Shown piece by piece: positions 1 through 7,968 of a stretch of DNA of 20,166 bases. Position 1 is the stretch's first letter. Each line of letters opens with the position of its first letter. Location of the stretch: positions 1-20,166 of the forward strand of contig JABXIR010000020.1 in NCBI GenBank assembly GCA_013372965.1, read 5' to 3'. This DNA comes from Gammaproteobacteria bacterium. Its GTDB lineage: Bacteria > Pseudomonadota > Gammaproteobacteria > Pseudomonadales > DSM-25080. A program made the position numbers and the translations under genes. The notes beneath the pieces were generated by a model. The model made no database searches. It saw only the letters and a list, made by a program, of their open reading frames with translations, and was not told the DNA's origin.

Positions 1-470
1 ATCAACCAACTGCTGTTATCGAAGTTCAAATAAGGCTCAGCGATTTTTAGTGCGGGGTCTTCCGTAGACTGAGACTGAGATCTTGAGAACTGCTCTCGGA
101 GTGCCTTCGCTAAATCGCGTGCTTGAATCAACGCGCCGTATTCCCAATTCGGCATGTTATCGAGCCAAACGCCCGGCGGGCTAATGTCGTTCGAGACGTA
201 ACCCCAAGGTCGATCGAGTAAGGTTTCTATTTGAATAATGAGCGACTGTGTTGTTAATGAACCAACCACAGGCTCCCGACCGTCACTGCGCTGAGTGTAT
301 TCATGCTGAATATCGAAACTGTCTGGTTCTGAGCTAATCCAGATACTGACAATGATCATCGCCAACAAATAAACGGCAATGACAATTGAAACCACACGCC
401 AAAGACCCGCATCAACGCGGTCTTCGCGATCTGCTTTCCAGTTATTCCAGCGTTCTTTTAGACTAAGCAT
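1..470 (-). CDS. DUF2333 family inner-membrane protein, C-terminus cut by window edge
   Basis: This reading frame has no stop before the left edge, so only the first 156 residues are visible. It starts at the ATG at 470-468, behind a good ribosome site (AGAGGGCAG) that lies just after the PCuAC stop. Residues 1-25 are charged and cytoplasmic-like, and residues 26-45 form one hydrophobic membrane segment. Residues 90-125 carry the conserved block I associate with DUF2333, including SNDISPPG, LDNMPNWEYG and ARDLAKALR. The family is of unknown function and found mainly in gammaproteobacteria. The 11-base gap to the PCuAC gene suggests they share a transcript. Family assignment rests on remembered motif similarity. 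Confidence 0.8.
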   Translation of the reverse strand, partial: MLSLKERWNNWKADREDRVDAGLWRVVSIVIAVYLLAMIIVSIWISSEPDSFDIQHEYTQRSDGREPVVGSLTTQSLIIQIETLLDRPWGYVSNDISPPGVWLDNMPNWEYGALIQARDLAKALREQFSRSQSQSTEDPALKIAEPYLNFDNSSWL

Positions 471-481
471 ACTGCCCTCTG

Positions 482-910
482 TTAAATCCTTTTGACGGAG
501 GCGATAGCGCCCACCGACGTTTGATCATCGCTATGAACAAGCAACTCTACTTGTTGATCGACAACGAATTGTCCACTACCCATAAGCATAACATGGAGTC
601 CACCTGGGCTCATGGTAATTGTTTCGCCCGCGTCCAGCCGAAGCGACCCTCGATGACGCATTTTAAGCTGTCCGTTTTCTTCGAGTGTCTCGTGAATCAT
701 CACACGAGGCACACCATCAACCTTGATCGATGTAACGGTGATGGGCTCGTCGCCCGTATTCGTGAGTGTCAAGTACATTGCGGCCACTCGACTCCCTGGT
801 GGATTCGCTGCAATCCAAGCATCATCGACCTTAACTTCAGCCATTGTGACTGTCGCGATGAAATAACTTACTGCGGAAAGTACCCAACACCGGTTGAATT
901 TCGCGCTCAT
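482..910 (-). CDS. PCuAC-family periplasmic copper chaperone
   Basis: A 142-residue exported protein. Residues 1-24 look like a signal peptide (basic start, hydrophobic core, VTMA before the mature AEVKV). The mature part is one PCuAC domain with the full copper(I) motif H-x10-M-x21-H-x-M: His73, Met84, His106 and Met108, with exact spacing. Proteins of this family hold periplasmic copper and help deliver it to the CuA site of cytochrome c oxidase, often with Sco proteins. It is the first gene of a leftward pair with the DUF2333 gene, and is divergent from dsbD. GAGGAGAAG lies about 8-12 bases upstream of the ATG, with a 14-base palindrome directly before it. Function is secure at family level; the partner oxidase is not in the window. 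Confidence 0.93.
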   Translation of the reverse strand: MSAKFNRCWVLSAVSYFIATVTMAEVKVDDAWIAANPPGSRVAAMYLTLTNTGDEPITVTSIKVDGVPRVMIHETLEENGQLKMRHRGSLRLDAGETITMSPGGLHVMLMGSGQFVVDQQVELLVHSDDQTSVGAIASVKRI

Positions 911-929
911 AAATCCGACACTTCTCCTC

Positions 930-943
930 TGGTTCTAGAACCA
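930..943. promoter_or_regulatory. 14-bp perfect palindrome between PCuAC gene and dsbD
   Basis: TGGTTCTAGAACCA is a perfect inverted repeat 20 bases upstream of the PCuAC start and 53 bases upstream of the dsbD ATG. As DNA it could bind a dimeric regulator of one or both divergent genes. As RNA in the PCuAC transcript it would form a 5-bp stem with a CUAG loop just before the ribosome site. I do not recognise it as a known operator. Confidence 0.35.
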
Positions 944-995
944 ACCCATTATCGAGTTATTACATTCATTAAATCTTATTTTGGAAATATTTAAC

Positions 996-2693
996 ATGCT
1001 TGTTCGTCGTTTACTTATGCTTTGTACGATGCTCGTCACGTTTAGCGCAACCGCTTTCGCTCAGTTCGATGGCGGTAACAGCGGCTTTGACCCTGCTAGC
1101 AATGGCGAACCTCGCTTTCTCAGCGTGGAGCAGGCATTCACCGTTAGCTTTTCCTCTACGTCAGAGCAAACCACGATTCGCTTCGACGCACAGCCAACCT
1201 ACTATTTATATGAGCGTCAATTCTCACTCGAAGCATCCTTACCCAACGGACAGCGTGTACCACTCGAATTTGAGGTCAGCGAGGGGCTCACAAAGTTCGA
1301 CGAAATCTTTCAAGAAGAGCTCACCGTTCACTATGACTTCGCTGAGCTGACCGCGCCATTCGTCGCTACCTCATCCGATACGATTATCAGCATCGACTTC
1401 CAAGGCTGTACCGATAAGGGATTGTGCTTCCCACCAACCACCTGGCATTTCCAGCTAAACGATGCGGGTATCTGGACTCAGATTGAATCTGCGCCGATGG
1501 CTAATAGCGCGCCCACTCCGCAAGCCGTTGCTCCGTTTAGTTTTTGGATGCTGTTGTCCGCTTTTCTGGGCGGCTTAATTCTCAACCTAATGCCCTGTGT
1601 TTTCCCAGTTCTAGCGCTCAAGGCGACCAGCTTTGTTAATGCCGGCGACAACGCCAAAGAGCATGGCTGGATCTATACACTTGGGGTGGTATTGAGCTTT
1701 CTCGCATTTGCACTGGTGATTAGTATTTTTGCGGCCGCGGGCACCGCCGTTGGCTGGGGGTTCCACCTGCAAAATCCAGTCATGGTCAGTATTATCGCAA
1801 TCATCTTTGTGGCCATGGTGTCTGTCTTACTTCTCGACTTACCGATCGCGAATAAGCTGATGGGAGTTGGTGGCTCACTTCAACAAGGCAGCACCAAGAG
1901 CGCGTCATTCTTTACCGGGTTATTAGCGGTCGTGGTCGCCAGTCCTTGTACCGCTCCCTTCATGGGGGTTGCCATGGGCGCGGCGTTGACGCAGTCTGTG
2001 TTCGCAACCTTCCTCACGTTCGGTGCGATTGGCCTTGGCATGGCGTCACCGATTCTCGTCATGAGTTACTGGCCAGCACTCATTAAACGATTACCTCGAC
2101 CCGGCGCTTGGATGAACACCGCCCGAGAATTACTTGCGTTTCCGCTTCTTGCCACCGTGATCTACCTGATCTGGGTTGTCGGTCGACAAACAGGGATCGA
2201 TGGCGCATCGCTCTTATTGTGCGCTCTGTTGTTAGTGGTACTGTCGCTCTGGTTGTTGAAACAAGGCACTCGCCTCGCACAGTCTTTGGCCGTCATCAGC
2301 TTTGTGTGCGCGGTCTACCTGGTACCAACTGAGTTTGCTGCCCCAGGTAAGAACTCCGATTCGCGCTGGCTAGGGTACTCACCGACTCTTCTGAGTGAAA
2401 AACGTGAAGACGGCCCCGTCTTTGTCGACGTCACTGCCGCTTGGTGCATTACCTGTATTGCCAACCGACAAGTACTTGAGAGCGACACGGTACTGTCCGC
2501 TTTCGAGGAAAAAGACGTGACACTCATTGAAGCCGACTGGACTGTTCCAGACGAAGAAATTTCGAGCTACTTGAGTGAATTCGGTCGCGCGGGCGTACCA
2601 CTGTATGTGTACTACCCAAGTATTGACGCGCAACCTGTGGTACTTCCACAAATTTTGACCGAAAGCAGTCTCTTGGAAGTGCTCGAGCAATGA
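996..2693 (+). CDS. dsbD: thiol:disulfide interchange protein DsbD
   Basis: DsbD passes electrons from cytoplasmic thioredoxin across the inner membrane to periplasmic DsbC, DsbG and cytochrome c maturation partners. All three parts and all three cysteine pairs are present. The periplasmic N-terminal domain (about residues 23-165) holds Cys138 and Cys144 in GCTDKGLCFPP. The membrane domain (about 183-445) holds Cys201 in NLMPCVFP and Cys318 in ASPCTAPF. The C-terminal thioredoxin domain holds the CITC motif (Cys484, Cys487) and a cis-proline at Pro535. Residues 1-22 are a signal peptide. I chose the ATG at 996 (565 residues) because the in-frame TTG at 981 only adds MEIFN before the signal sequence. 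It is somewhat shorter than the E. coli protein, in the loop regions. It is divergent from the PCuAC gene and followed by aroQ after 143 bases. Confidence 0.96.
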   Translation: MLVRRLLMLCTMLVTFSATAFAQFDGGNSGFDPASNGEPRFLSVEQAFTVSFSSTSEQTTIRFDAQPTYYLYERQFSLEASLPNGQRVPLEFEVSEGLTKFDEIFQEELTVHYDFAELTAPFVATSSDTIISIDFQGCTDKGLCFPPTTWHFQLNDAGIWTQIESAPMANSAPTPQAVAPFSFWMLLSAFLGGLILNLMPCVFPVLALKATSFVNAGDNAKEHGWIYTLGVVLSFLAFALVISIFAAAGTAVGWGFHLQNPVMVSIIAIIFVAMVSVLLLDLPIANKLMGVGGSLQQGSTKSASFFTGLLAVVVASPCTAPFMGVAMGAALTQSVFATFLTFGAIGLGMASPILVMSYWPALIKRLPRPGAWMNTARELLAFPLLATVIYLIWVVGRQTGIDGASLLLCALLLVVLSLWLLKQGTRLAQSLAVISFVCAVYLVPTEFAAPGKNSDSRWLGYSPTLLSEKREDGPVFVDVTAAWCITCIANRQVLESDTVLSAFEEKDVTLIEADWTVPDEEISSYLSEFGRAGVPLYVYYPSIDAQPVVLPQILTESSLLEVLEQ

Positions 2694-2716
2694 CCAAAAT
2701 GCGTGACTAAGTTCGA

Positions 2717-2766
2717 GCTATTTGTCTCAAAAATGATTGAACTGCTTCAAACTTCGAGGAAATAGC
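2717..2766. promoter_or_regulatory. nested inverted repeats in the dsbD-aroQ interval
   Basis: GCTATTT (2717-2723) pairs with AAATAGC (2760-2766), and inside it TTGAA (2737-2741) pairs with TTCAA (2746-2750). The segment lies 70-120 bases upstream of aroQ, in the only sizeable gap before the aroQ-accB-accC run, so it is where a promoter or leader structure would be expected. No convincing -35/-10 pair could be fixed by eye (TACACT at 2772-2777 is a possible -10). Low confidence. Confidence 0.25.
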
Positions 2767-2836
2767 GTCATTACACTAGACAGTTAGTTATTTTTAGGTC
2801 AAACTTGCCAAAAATCAGAACTGACTGGTCACAAAA

Positions 2837-3283
2837 ATGAAATCAGTGCTCGTTTTACACGGCCCTAACCTAAATTTACTGGGAAGTCGTGAGCCAGAAA
2901 CCTATGGCCGCGACAGCCTAGTCGACATCGATTCCGCTATCGCTGAGCTCGCGAAATCGCTCGAGTTAACAACCGAGCATTTTCAAAGCAACAGTGAAGG
3001 CGACTTGGTCGATCGTATTCATCAGGCACGCGGCAACACCGATTTCATCATTTTCAACCCAGCAGCCTATACGCATACCAGCGTAGCACTAAGAGATGCG
3101 ATGCTCGCGGTGAACATCCCGTTCATCGAGGTCCATCTCTCAAACCCGCACTCCCGGGAAGAATTTCGTCATCACTCGTTTCTAAGCGACATTGCCGTCG
3201 GAACGATTGCTGGCTTCGGAAAAAACAGCTATCTGCTCGCAACTCGCGCAGCCGCTGAACACCTTAAATACTCAAAGCAGTAA
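2837..3283 (+). CDS. aroQ: type II 3-dehydroquinate dehydratase
   Basis: Catalyses dehydration of 3-dehydroquinate to 3-dehydroshikimate in the shikimate pathway, in the cytoplasm. The 148-residue length is typical of the small dodecameric type II enzyme. It opens with the family signature VLHGPNLNLLG, followed by catalytic Arg18 and Tyr23 in SREPETYG. Further conserved sites are Asn74 and His80 in FNPAAYTHTS and the catalytic pair Glu98/His100 in IEVHLSNP, with Arg111 after it. The start has little visible Shine-Dalgarno sequence, but the family motif begins at residue 7, so no other start fits better. It sits 33 bases before accB; aroQ-accB-accC is a well-known arrangement in gammaproteobacteria. 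Confidence 0.97.
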   Translation: MKSVLVLHGPNLNLLGSREPETYGRDSLVDIDSAIAELAKSLELTTEHFQSNSEGDLVDRIHQARGNTDFIIFNPAAYTHTSVALRDAMLAVNIPFIEVHLSNPHSREEFRHHSFLSDIAVGTIAGFGKNSYLLATRAAAEHLKYSKQ

Positions 3284-3316
3284 CCCTGCTTATTATTACT
3301 AAAGAGAGTCTGCATC

Positions 3317-3772
3317 ATGGATATTCGTAAAATTAAAAAACTGATCGAGCTATTAGAAGAGTCTGACATCGGCGAGATCGAAATCAAAGAAGGCGAAGAG
3401 TCAGTTCGCATCAGTCGCGGTAGCGCGGCCGCACCCGCAGCTCAGGCTCCTATCGCTATGGCACCGGCACCCGTTGCAGCGCCAGTCGCGGCTCCAGCTC
3501 CAGTAGCGGCACCAGAAGCGCCAGCAGCACCCGATCATGCGAATGCCGTTAGATCACCAATGGTCGGTACGTTCTACCGTTCACCCGCACCAGGTTCAAA
3601 AGTATTCGTTGAAGTTGGTCAGCAAGTTAAAGCAGGCGACACCATTTGTATCGTCGAAGCAATGAAAATGATGAACCAGATCGAAGCGGATCGTTCGGGT
3701 GTCGTTGAAGCAATTCTCGTTGAAGACGGCGAGCCAGTTGAATTCGACCAGCCACTCGTCATCATCAGCTAA
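3317..3772 (+). CDS. accB: biotin carboxyl carrier protein of acetyl-CoA carboxylase
   Basis: BCCP carries the biotin that is carboxylated by AccC and then used by the AccA/AccD transferase to make malonyl-CoA. The 151-residue protein has a helical N-terminal part (1-35, IRKIKKLIELLEESDI), then a linker very rich in Ala and Pro (about 38-72), then the biotinyl domain (74-151). The biotin site is the lysine of EAMKMMN, Lys117. The insertion typical of bacterial BCCP (the thumb) is visible around FYRSPAPGSK. An AAAGAGAG ribosome site lies about 10 bases before the ATG. accC follows after 14 bases, so they are co-transcribed. Confidence 0.97.
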   Translation: MDIRKIKKLIELLEESDIGEIEIKEGEESVRISRGSAAAPAAQAPIAMAPAPVAAPVAAPAPVAAPEAPAAPDHANAVRSPMVGTFYRSPAPGSKVFVEVGQQVKAGDTICIVEAMKMMNQIEADRSGVVEAILVEDGEPVEFDQPLVIIS

Positions 3773-3786
3773 TCAAGGTGCCTCAG

Positions 3787-5127
3787 ATGTTAAAGAAAGT
3801 TTTAATCGCAAACCGTGGCGAAATTGCGCTACGCATTTTGCGAGCTTGCAAAGAGTTGGGCATCCCAACCGTTGCAGTTCACTCAGTGATCGACCGTGAC
3901 CTCAAACATGTTCGCCTCGCAGACGAGTCGGTGTGTATTGGTCCAAACCCGTCACCAAAAAGCTATCTCAATATTCCTGCAATTATTGCAGCGATGGAAG
4001 TCACCGGTGCTGACTCTGTTCACCCTGGATACGGCTTCTTGGCTGAAAATGCTGACTTCGCCGAGCAGGTAGAGAAAAGCGGTTTTACTTTCATTGGACC
4101 TAACGCCGACGTAATCCGCCTCATGGGCGACAAAGTGTCAGCCATCGAGGCTATGCGAGAAGCAGGTGTTCCTACCGTTCCTGGCTCTAACGGCCCACTC
4201 AACGATGACGAAGCTCGAAACCTTCGTCTAGCAGATGAAATCGGCCTTCCAGTGATCATCAAAGCAGCCGCTGGCGGCGGTGGTCGCGGCATGCGTGTGG
4301 TTCACAATAAAGAAGATCTAATTCAATCAATCGCGATCACCAAGGCAGAAGCCGCGGGTGCGTTCGGTGATGATACGGTGTACATGGAGAAGTTCCTTCA
4401 AACGCCACGTCACGTTGAGATTCAAGTACTTTCAGACAAGCACGGCAACGCGATTCACCTCGGTGATCGTGACTGCTCACTTCAGCGCCGTCACCAGAAA
4501 GTTCTCGAAGAAGCGCCTGCACCAGGTATTGATCCAGAAGCACGCGCCATCGTGCAAAAAGCGTGTACTGATGCGTGTAAAAAGATCGGTTATGCTGGCG
4601 CGGGTACGTTTGAATTCTTGTATGAGAACGGTCACTTCTACTTCATCGAAATGAACACTCGTGTTCAGGTTGAACACCCCGTAACAGAAATGATCACTGG
4701 TATCGACATCGTAAAAGAGCAACTGCGCATTGCGGCAGGCCTGCCACTATCGGTCACTCAAGATGACGTCGTATTCCGCGGTCACGCGTTCGAGTGTCGT
4801 ATCAACGCAGAAGACCCTGAGCGCTTCTTACCGTGTCCAGGTAAAGTCGATGTCTTCCACGCACCGGGTGGTTTAGGTGTTCGCGTCGACTCGCACTTGT
4901 ACTCAGGCTATACCGTACCGCCGACGTACGACTCACTGATCGCTAAGATCATCTGCTGGGCGGAAACTCGCGAAGAAGCACTCAAGCGCACCGAGCGAGC
5001 ACTCGACGAAACGATCGTTCAAGGCATTAAAACCAACATCCCACTTCAAAAAAACCTCGTCATCGACGAGGAATTCAAGAAAGGTGGCATCAACATCCAC
5101 TACCTTGAAAAGAAACTGGGAATGTAA
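3787..5127 (+). CDS. accC: biotin carboxylase subunit of acetyl-CoA carboxylase
   Basis: Uses ATP and bicarbonate to carboxylate biotin on AccB, the first step of fatty-acid synthesis. The protein has the N-terminal biotin carboxylase domain (about 1-110), an ATP-grasp domain (about 115-325) with the glycine-rich loop AAAGGGGRGMRV beginning after Lys159, and the C-terminal domain (335-446). The active-site run EMNTRVQVEHPVTE puts Glu288, Asn290 and Arg292 at exactly the E. coli positions. That numbering supports the ATG at 3787 (446 residues) rather than the upstream in-frame GTG at 3778. The GTG is itself part of the ribosome site AAGGTG (3775-3780). A strong terminator follows at 5138. Confidence 0.97.
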   Translation: MLKKVLIANRGEIALRILRACKELGIPTVAVHSVIDRDLKHVRLADESVCIGPNPSPKSYLNIPAIIAAMEVTGADSVHPGYGFLAENADFAEQVEKSGFTFIGPNADVIRLMGDKVSAIEAMREAGVPTVPGSNGPLNDDEARNLRLADEIGLPVIIKAAAGGGGRGMRVVHNKEDLIQSIAITKAEAAGAFGDDTVYMEKFLQTPRHVEIQVLSDKHGNAIHLGDRDCSLQRRHQKVLEEAPAPGIDPEARAIVQKACTDACKKIGYAGAGTFEFLYENGHFYFIEMNTRVQVEHPVTEMITGIDIVKEQLRIAAGLPLSVTQDDVVFRGHAFECRINAEDPERFLPCPGKVDVFHAPGGLGVRVDSHLYSGYTVPPTYDSLIAKIICWAETREEALKRTERALDETIVQGIKTNIPLQKNLVIDEEFKKGGINIHYLEKKLGM

Positions 5128-5137
5128 CCCAAAAAGA

Positions 5138-5165
5138 AGCGCAGATAATTCTGCGCTTTTTTTTT
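5138..5165 (+). terminator. rho-independent terminator after accC
   Basis: AGCGCAGA (5138-5145) pairs with TCTGCGCT (5150-5157) around a TAAT loop, followed by eight further T (5158-5165). It begins 10 bases after the accC stop and ends the aroQ-accB-accC transcript. The next gene, prmA, must then have its own promoter in the short gap (TAAAAT at 5173-5178 is a possible -10) or depend on readthrough. Confidence 0.92.
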
Positions 5166-5216
5166 CGACTGTTAAAATGTCCTCAACTGATCGAACAAAC
5201 ACCGGATACGACATTC

Positions 5217-6095
5217 ATGACTTGGTTACAGATTAACTTTGATTTAACGCGTGACACCGTTGAAGCCTACGAAGATGCTCTCATCGAACTTGGCGCACTG
5301 TCCGTCACTTTACAAGATAACGAAGACGAGCCGGTGCTCGAACCCGGCCTTGGTGAAACACCACTCTGGACCGCTACGCGTCTAACGGCATTGTTTACCG
5401 CGGATATCGATTCAAAAGCAGTGCTCGATACACTCGAATCACACCTCGGTACACTGGCGGCGCACCGAGTTGAAATTCTTGAAGACAAAGATTGGATTCG
5501 AGAGTGGATGGACAGCTACGAACCGATTCAAATTAGTCCAAGACTGTGGGTTTGCCCCACCTGGAAAGAACCAGTCGATGCGCAGGCGGTCAACCTGTTA
5601 CTCGACCCTGGCCTAGCTTTTGGTACGGGCACACACCCGACCACCTACTTATGTCTTGAATGGCTAAGTGATCAGACGTTTCGCGGCGAAAGCGTGCTCG
5701 ACTACGGGTGCGGTAGCGGGATTCTCGCCATTACGGCTCAGTTGCTAGGTGCAGGCCCTGCCGATGGCGTAGATATCGATCCGCAAGCACTCATCGCTAC
5801 CGAAGCCAACGCGAAAACCAACGGGCTTGAACAAGGTAATATCCAAGTGTATCTGCCTGAAGATGCGCCGAAAAAAGCCTATGACGTCACAATCGCTAAC
5901 ATTCTTGCGGGCCCGCTTGCTGAACTGGCACCAACTTTGATTGATTCAACCAAAATTGGCGGTAAGATTGTATTAAGTGGCCTGCTTGCTGAGCAGGCAG
6001 GCGCAGTAGCTAGCGCTTACGGACAACACATTCAATGGGCCGATCCGACGGTTAAAGATGGCTGGGCTCGGTTAGATGGAATAAGAATAACTTAA
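5217..6095 (+). CDS. prmA: ribosomal protein L11 methyltransferase
   Basis: Trimethylates ribosomal protein L11 using S-adenosylmethionine. The 292 residues match the usual length. The N-terminal substrate-recognition domain (about 1-95) begins with WLQINFDLTRDTVEAYEDAL. It is followed by the linker motif WIREWMDSYEP (93-103) and the methyltransferase fold. The SAM-binding parts are GLAFGTGTHPTT (132-143), motif I LDYGCGSGIL (161-170), acidic VDIDP (185-189) and the NILAGPL motif (228-234) that replaces the usual catalytic NPPY. It follows the accC terminator and is 3 bases from the next gene, so the two are probably co-transcribed. Confidence 0.96.
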   Translation: MTWLQINFDLTRDTVEAYEDALIELGALSVTLQDNEDEPVLEPGLGETPLWTATRLTALFTADIDSKAVLDTLESHLGTLAAHRVEILEDKDWIREWMDSYEPIQISPRLWVCPTWKEPVDAQAVNLLLDPGLAFGTGTHPTTYLCLEWLSDQTFRGESVLDYGCGSGILAITAQLLGAGPADGVDIDPQALIATEANAKTNGLEQGNIQVYLPEDAPKKAYDVTIANILAGPLAELAPTLIDSTKIGGKIVLSGLLAEQAGAVASAYGQHIQWADPTVKDGWARLDGIRIT

Positions 6096-6098
6096 TTC

Positions 6099-7907
6099 AT
6101 GACAGACAAAGCGCGACATATTGTTCACTGCCAAAAGTGTGATACCCGCTTTTACGCGACACACGATCAACTCGACATCGCTGACGGTCAAGTTCGTTGC
6201 GGTCATTGTAAGCACGTGTTCAACGCGAGAGAGCAACTCGAAGCCGCTGAATCACATCAGGGGACGCTCATTGATGACCTGTCATTTGCCATCGGCCAAG
6301 ATGATCTATCAGACGATGCTTCGGACGTCGACATTGACTGGCTCGATGACGAGCTAATATCGCTTGCAGAGCTCGATGCAGCACGTACCATCGATGATGT
6401 CGATCTCAACGAGATCGACGCCGCATTATTCGATGACATCAACGATGCCTCGGAAGAATCGAACCAACACGTCGAATCAACTGCACCTGAAGACTATCCT
6501 GAAGCCCAGTGGGGCGATCAATTCATCGATGCGCTCGCAGGACGCGCTGAATCGAGTAGCGCGCTTGCCGAACTTGAAGCCATCGAAACGGCTGAGTCTG
6601 AACCATTGGACCACGCCGATGCAACATCCGACGAAGACGAAATCGCGATTGACTGGGCGGAATTCGAATTAGCCGACCCATCATCTTCCGATGATATTCA
6701 GCCAGAAATCATCGATGACGAGCTTGAGCAACCGCACCAAATCGTCACCGATCCAGCAGAAGAAACACCGGAGTCCGATCGACTCGAAGACACAGACAAT
6801 ATCGATCAAGAGCCATCCGAAGATTGGTTTACGCTACCCAATGTATCTGACGATGATGAGAGCGAGAGCGACGACTATGACAGCGATGCTCAAGTGTTCG
6901 AGCCAGCAGAACCAGAGTCTGAAGATCAGGAACTCACCGACGTTTTAGTCACACGCCATCCTGGCGAAACCACAGAACAACTGGTCGATCGCGTTTCGAA
7001 TTTAATCGATTCAAGACTCCAAGCTGAGCTGATGCAAGAGTCGAGCAATTTAGACACTGTCGGTATAGATGCTTCAATCCAAGAGCATGCAGAAGACAAT
7101 GCCCAGGAAGTAATCGAAGAGCCAATCGAAGAGCCAACTGAAGAGCTAATCGAAGAGCCAGCTGAAGAGTCATTCCTAGATCCCGTCGAAGAGCCATTCC
7201 TAGAGCCGGTCGAAGAGGAAACTGACATCGATTCCGGCGAAGAAGTCGAAAAACCACAAGACCTCCTCGAAGAAACATCAGACACCCTGTTCCGGTCGAC
7301 GGAATTTCGTGAAGGTGCTGCCGATGATCGCGACTTCGAAATGGGCGCCACGATCGGATTTAATCGTGCGAATGAAAATCACTTCGACGAAGCGGAATCC
7401 TCAGAGCCTAACTTGGCTCAGGAAGAGTTAAATGAACAATTACATAAGCGAAGCTTTACGATCGTTTGGGTTGTTAGCAGCGTCCTTCTGTTAGCTTTGC
7501 TTGCCGCCCAGTATGCTTGGCACAAGCGCTTAACCTGGTCGCAAGATCCAGAACTGCGCCCTCATTACCTCAGCGCTTGCAGCCTACTTAACTGCGAGTT
7601 ACCCACGTTTTATGCACCAGCACAGCTGCAAATTACCGATTTAGTGGTCGAACCAGATGACGTAGATGGCGTTCTTAGTATCCGCTTCTCGATACGCAAC
7701 AACGCCGCTTTCGCGCAACGAACGCCCAACATGACGATCGTCTTTAGTGACTTAAATGACGTCCCTGTGATTGCGCTCGAAAAAAGTCCTGGTGAAGACC
7801 CGAACATCACCGACACAATCGAAGGCCATCAAGCCATCGAAATCACTTGGCTGGTTGCAGATCCAGGACTAACGGCGCCGAATTATCGCGTTTCGCTGAA
7901 GCACTGA
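6099..7907 (+). CDS. zinc-ribbon and DUF3426 domain membrane protein with long acidic linker
   Basis: A 602-residue protein of three parts. Residues 8-45 form an MJ0042-type zinc ribbon with Cys11, Cys14, Cys34 and Cys37 (HCQKCDTRFY and RCGHCKHVFN). Residues 50 to about 445 are a low-complexity linker dominated by Asp, Glu and Ser, with an EEP-type repeat at about 338-374. One membrane helix follows (about 452-473, SFTIVWVVSSVLLLALLAAQ). The C-terminal 474-602 is a DUF3426-type domain, predicted periplasmic. The family's role is unknown; the zinc ribbon would be cytoplasmic, so a bridging or regulatory role is possible but is inference. The linker is long for the family as I remember it. Its place between prmA and dusB-fis is conserved in Pseudomonas. 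It starts 3 bases after prmA with only a weak ribosome site. Confidence 0.85.
   Translation: MTDKARHIVHCQKCDTRFYATHDQLDIADGQVRCGHCKHVFNAREQLEAAESHQGTLIDDLSFAIGQDDLSDDASDVDIDWLDDELISLAELDAARTIDDVDLNEIDAALFDDINDASEESNQHVESTAPEDYPEAQWGDQFIDALAGRAESSSALAELEAIETAESEPLDHADATSDEDEIAIDWAEFELADPSSSDDIQPEIIDDELEQPHQIVTDPAEETPESDRLEDTDNIDQEPSEDWFTLPNVSDDDESESDDYDSDAQVFEPAEPESEDQELTDVLVTRHPGETTEQLVDRVSNLIDSRLQAELMQESSNLDTVGIDASIQEHAEDNAQEVIEEPIEEPTEELIEEPAEESFLDPVEEPFLEPVEEETDIDSGEEVEKPQDLLEETSDTLFRSTEFREGAADDRDFEMGATIGFNRANENHFDEAESSEPNLAQEELNEQLHKRSFTIVWVVSSVLLLALLAAQYAWHKRLTWSQDPELRPHYLSACSLLNCELPTFYAPAQLQITDLVVEPDDVDGVLSIRFSIRNNAAFAQRTPNMTIVFSDLNDVPVIALEKSPGEDPNITDTIEGHQAIEITWLVADPGLTAPNYRVSLKH
7110..7220 (+). 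repeat. in-frame 12-base tandem repeat coding for Glu-Glu-Pro units
   Basis: Degenerate tandem copies of a 12-base unit near ATCGAAGAGCCA occur here, inside the acidic linker of the zinc-ribbon/DUF3426 gene. They give repeats such as EEPI, EEPT, EELI and EEPA, then a longer unit ending FLDPVEEP and FLEPVEEE. All copies keep the reading frame. Such arrays can expand or contract by slippage, changing linker length without breaking the gene. Confidence 0.75.
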
Positions 7908-7968
7908 TCCGCTTTAATCTGTCGAATCGACTTTTCGGCTATTTTTTGTGCGATAAGGCTTTTTGATC

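Noticed and set aside
521..994. A 157-codon frame on the + strand opposite the PCuAC gene
   Set aside because: It is the antisense shadow of a gene with a complete copper motif and signal peptide; its own translation shows no domain.
981..995. TTG start for dsbD
   Set aside because: Adds five residues before a normal signal peptide and has no ribosome site; the ATG at 996 fits better.
3778..3786. GTG start for accC
   Set aside because: The GTG is inside the ribosome site AAGGTG, and active-site numbering matches E. coli only from the ATG at 3787.
6926..7351. A serine-rich frame on the - strand opposite the acidic linker
   Set aside because: Complement of Asp/Glu repeat codons gives Ser/Arg runs automatically; no ribosome site or family likeness.
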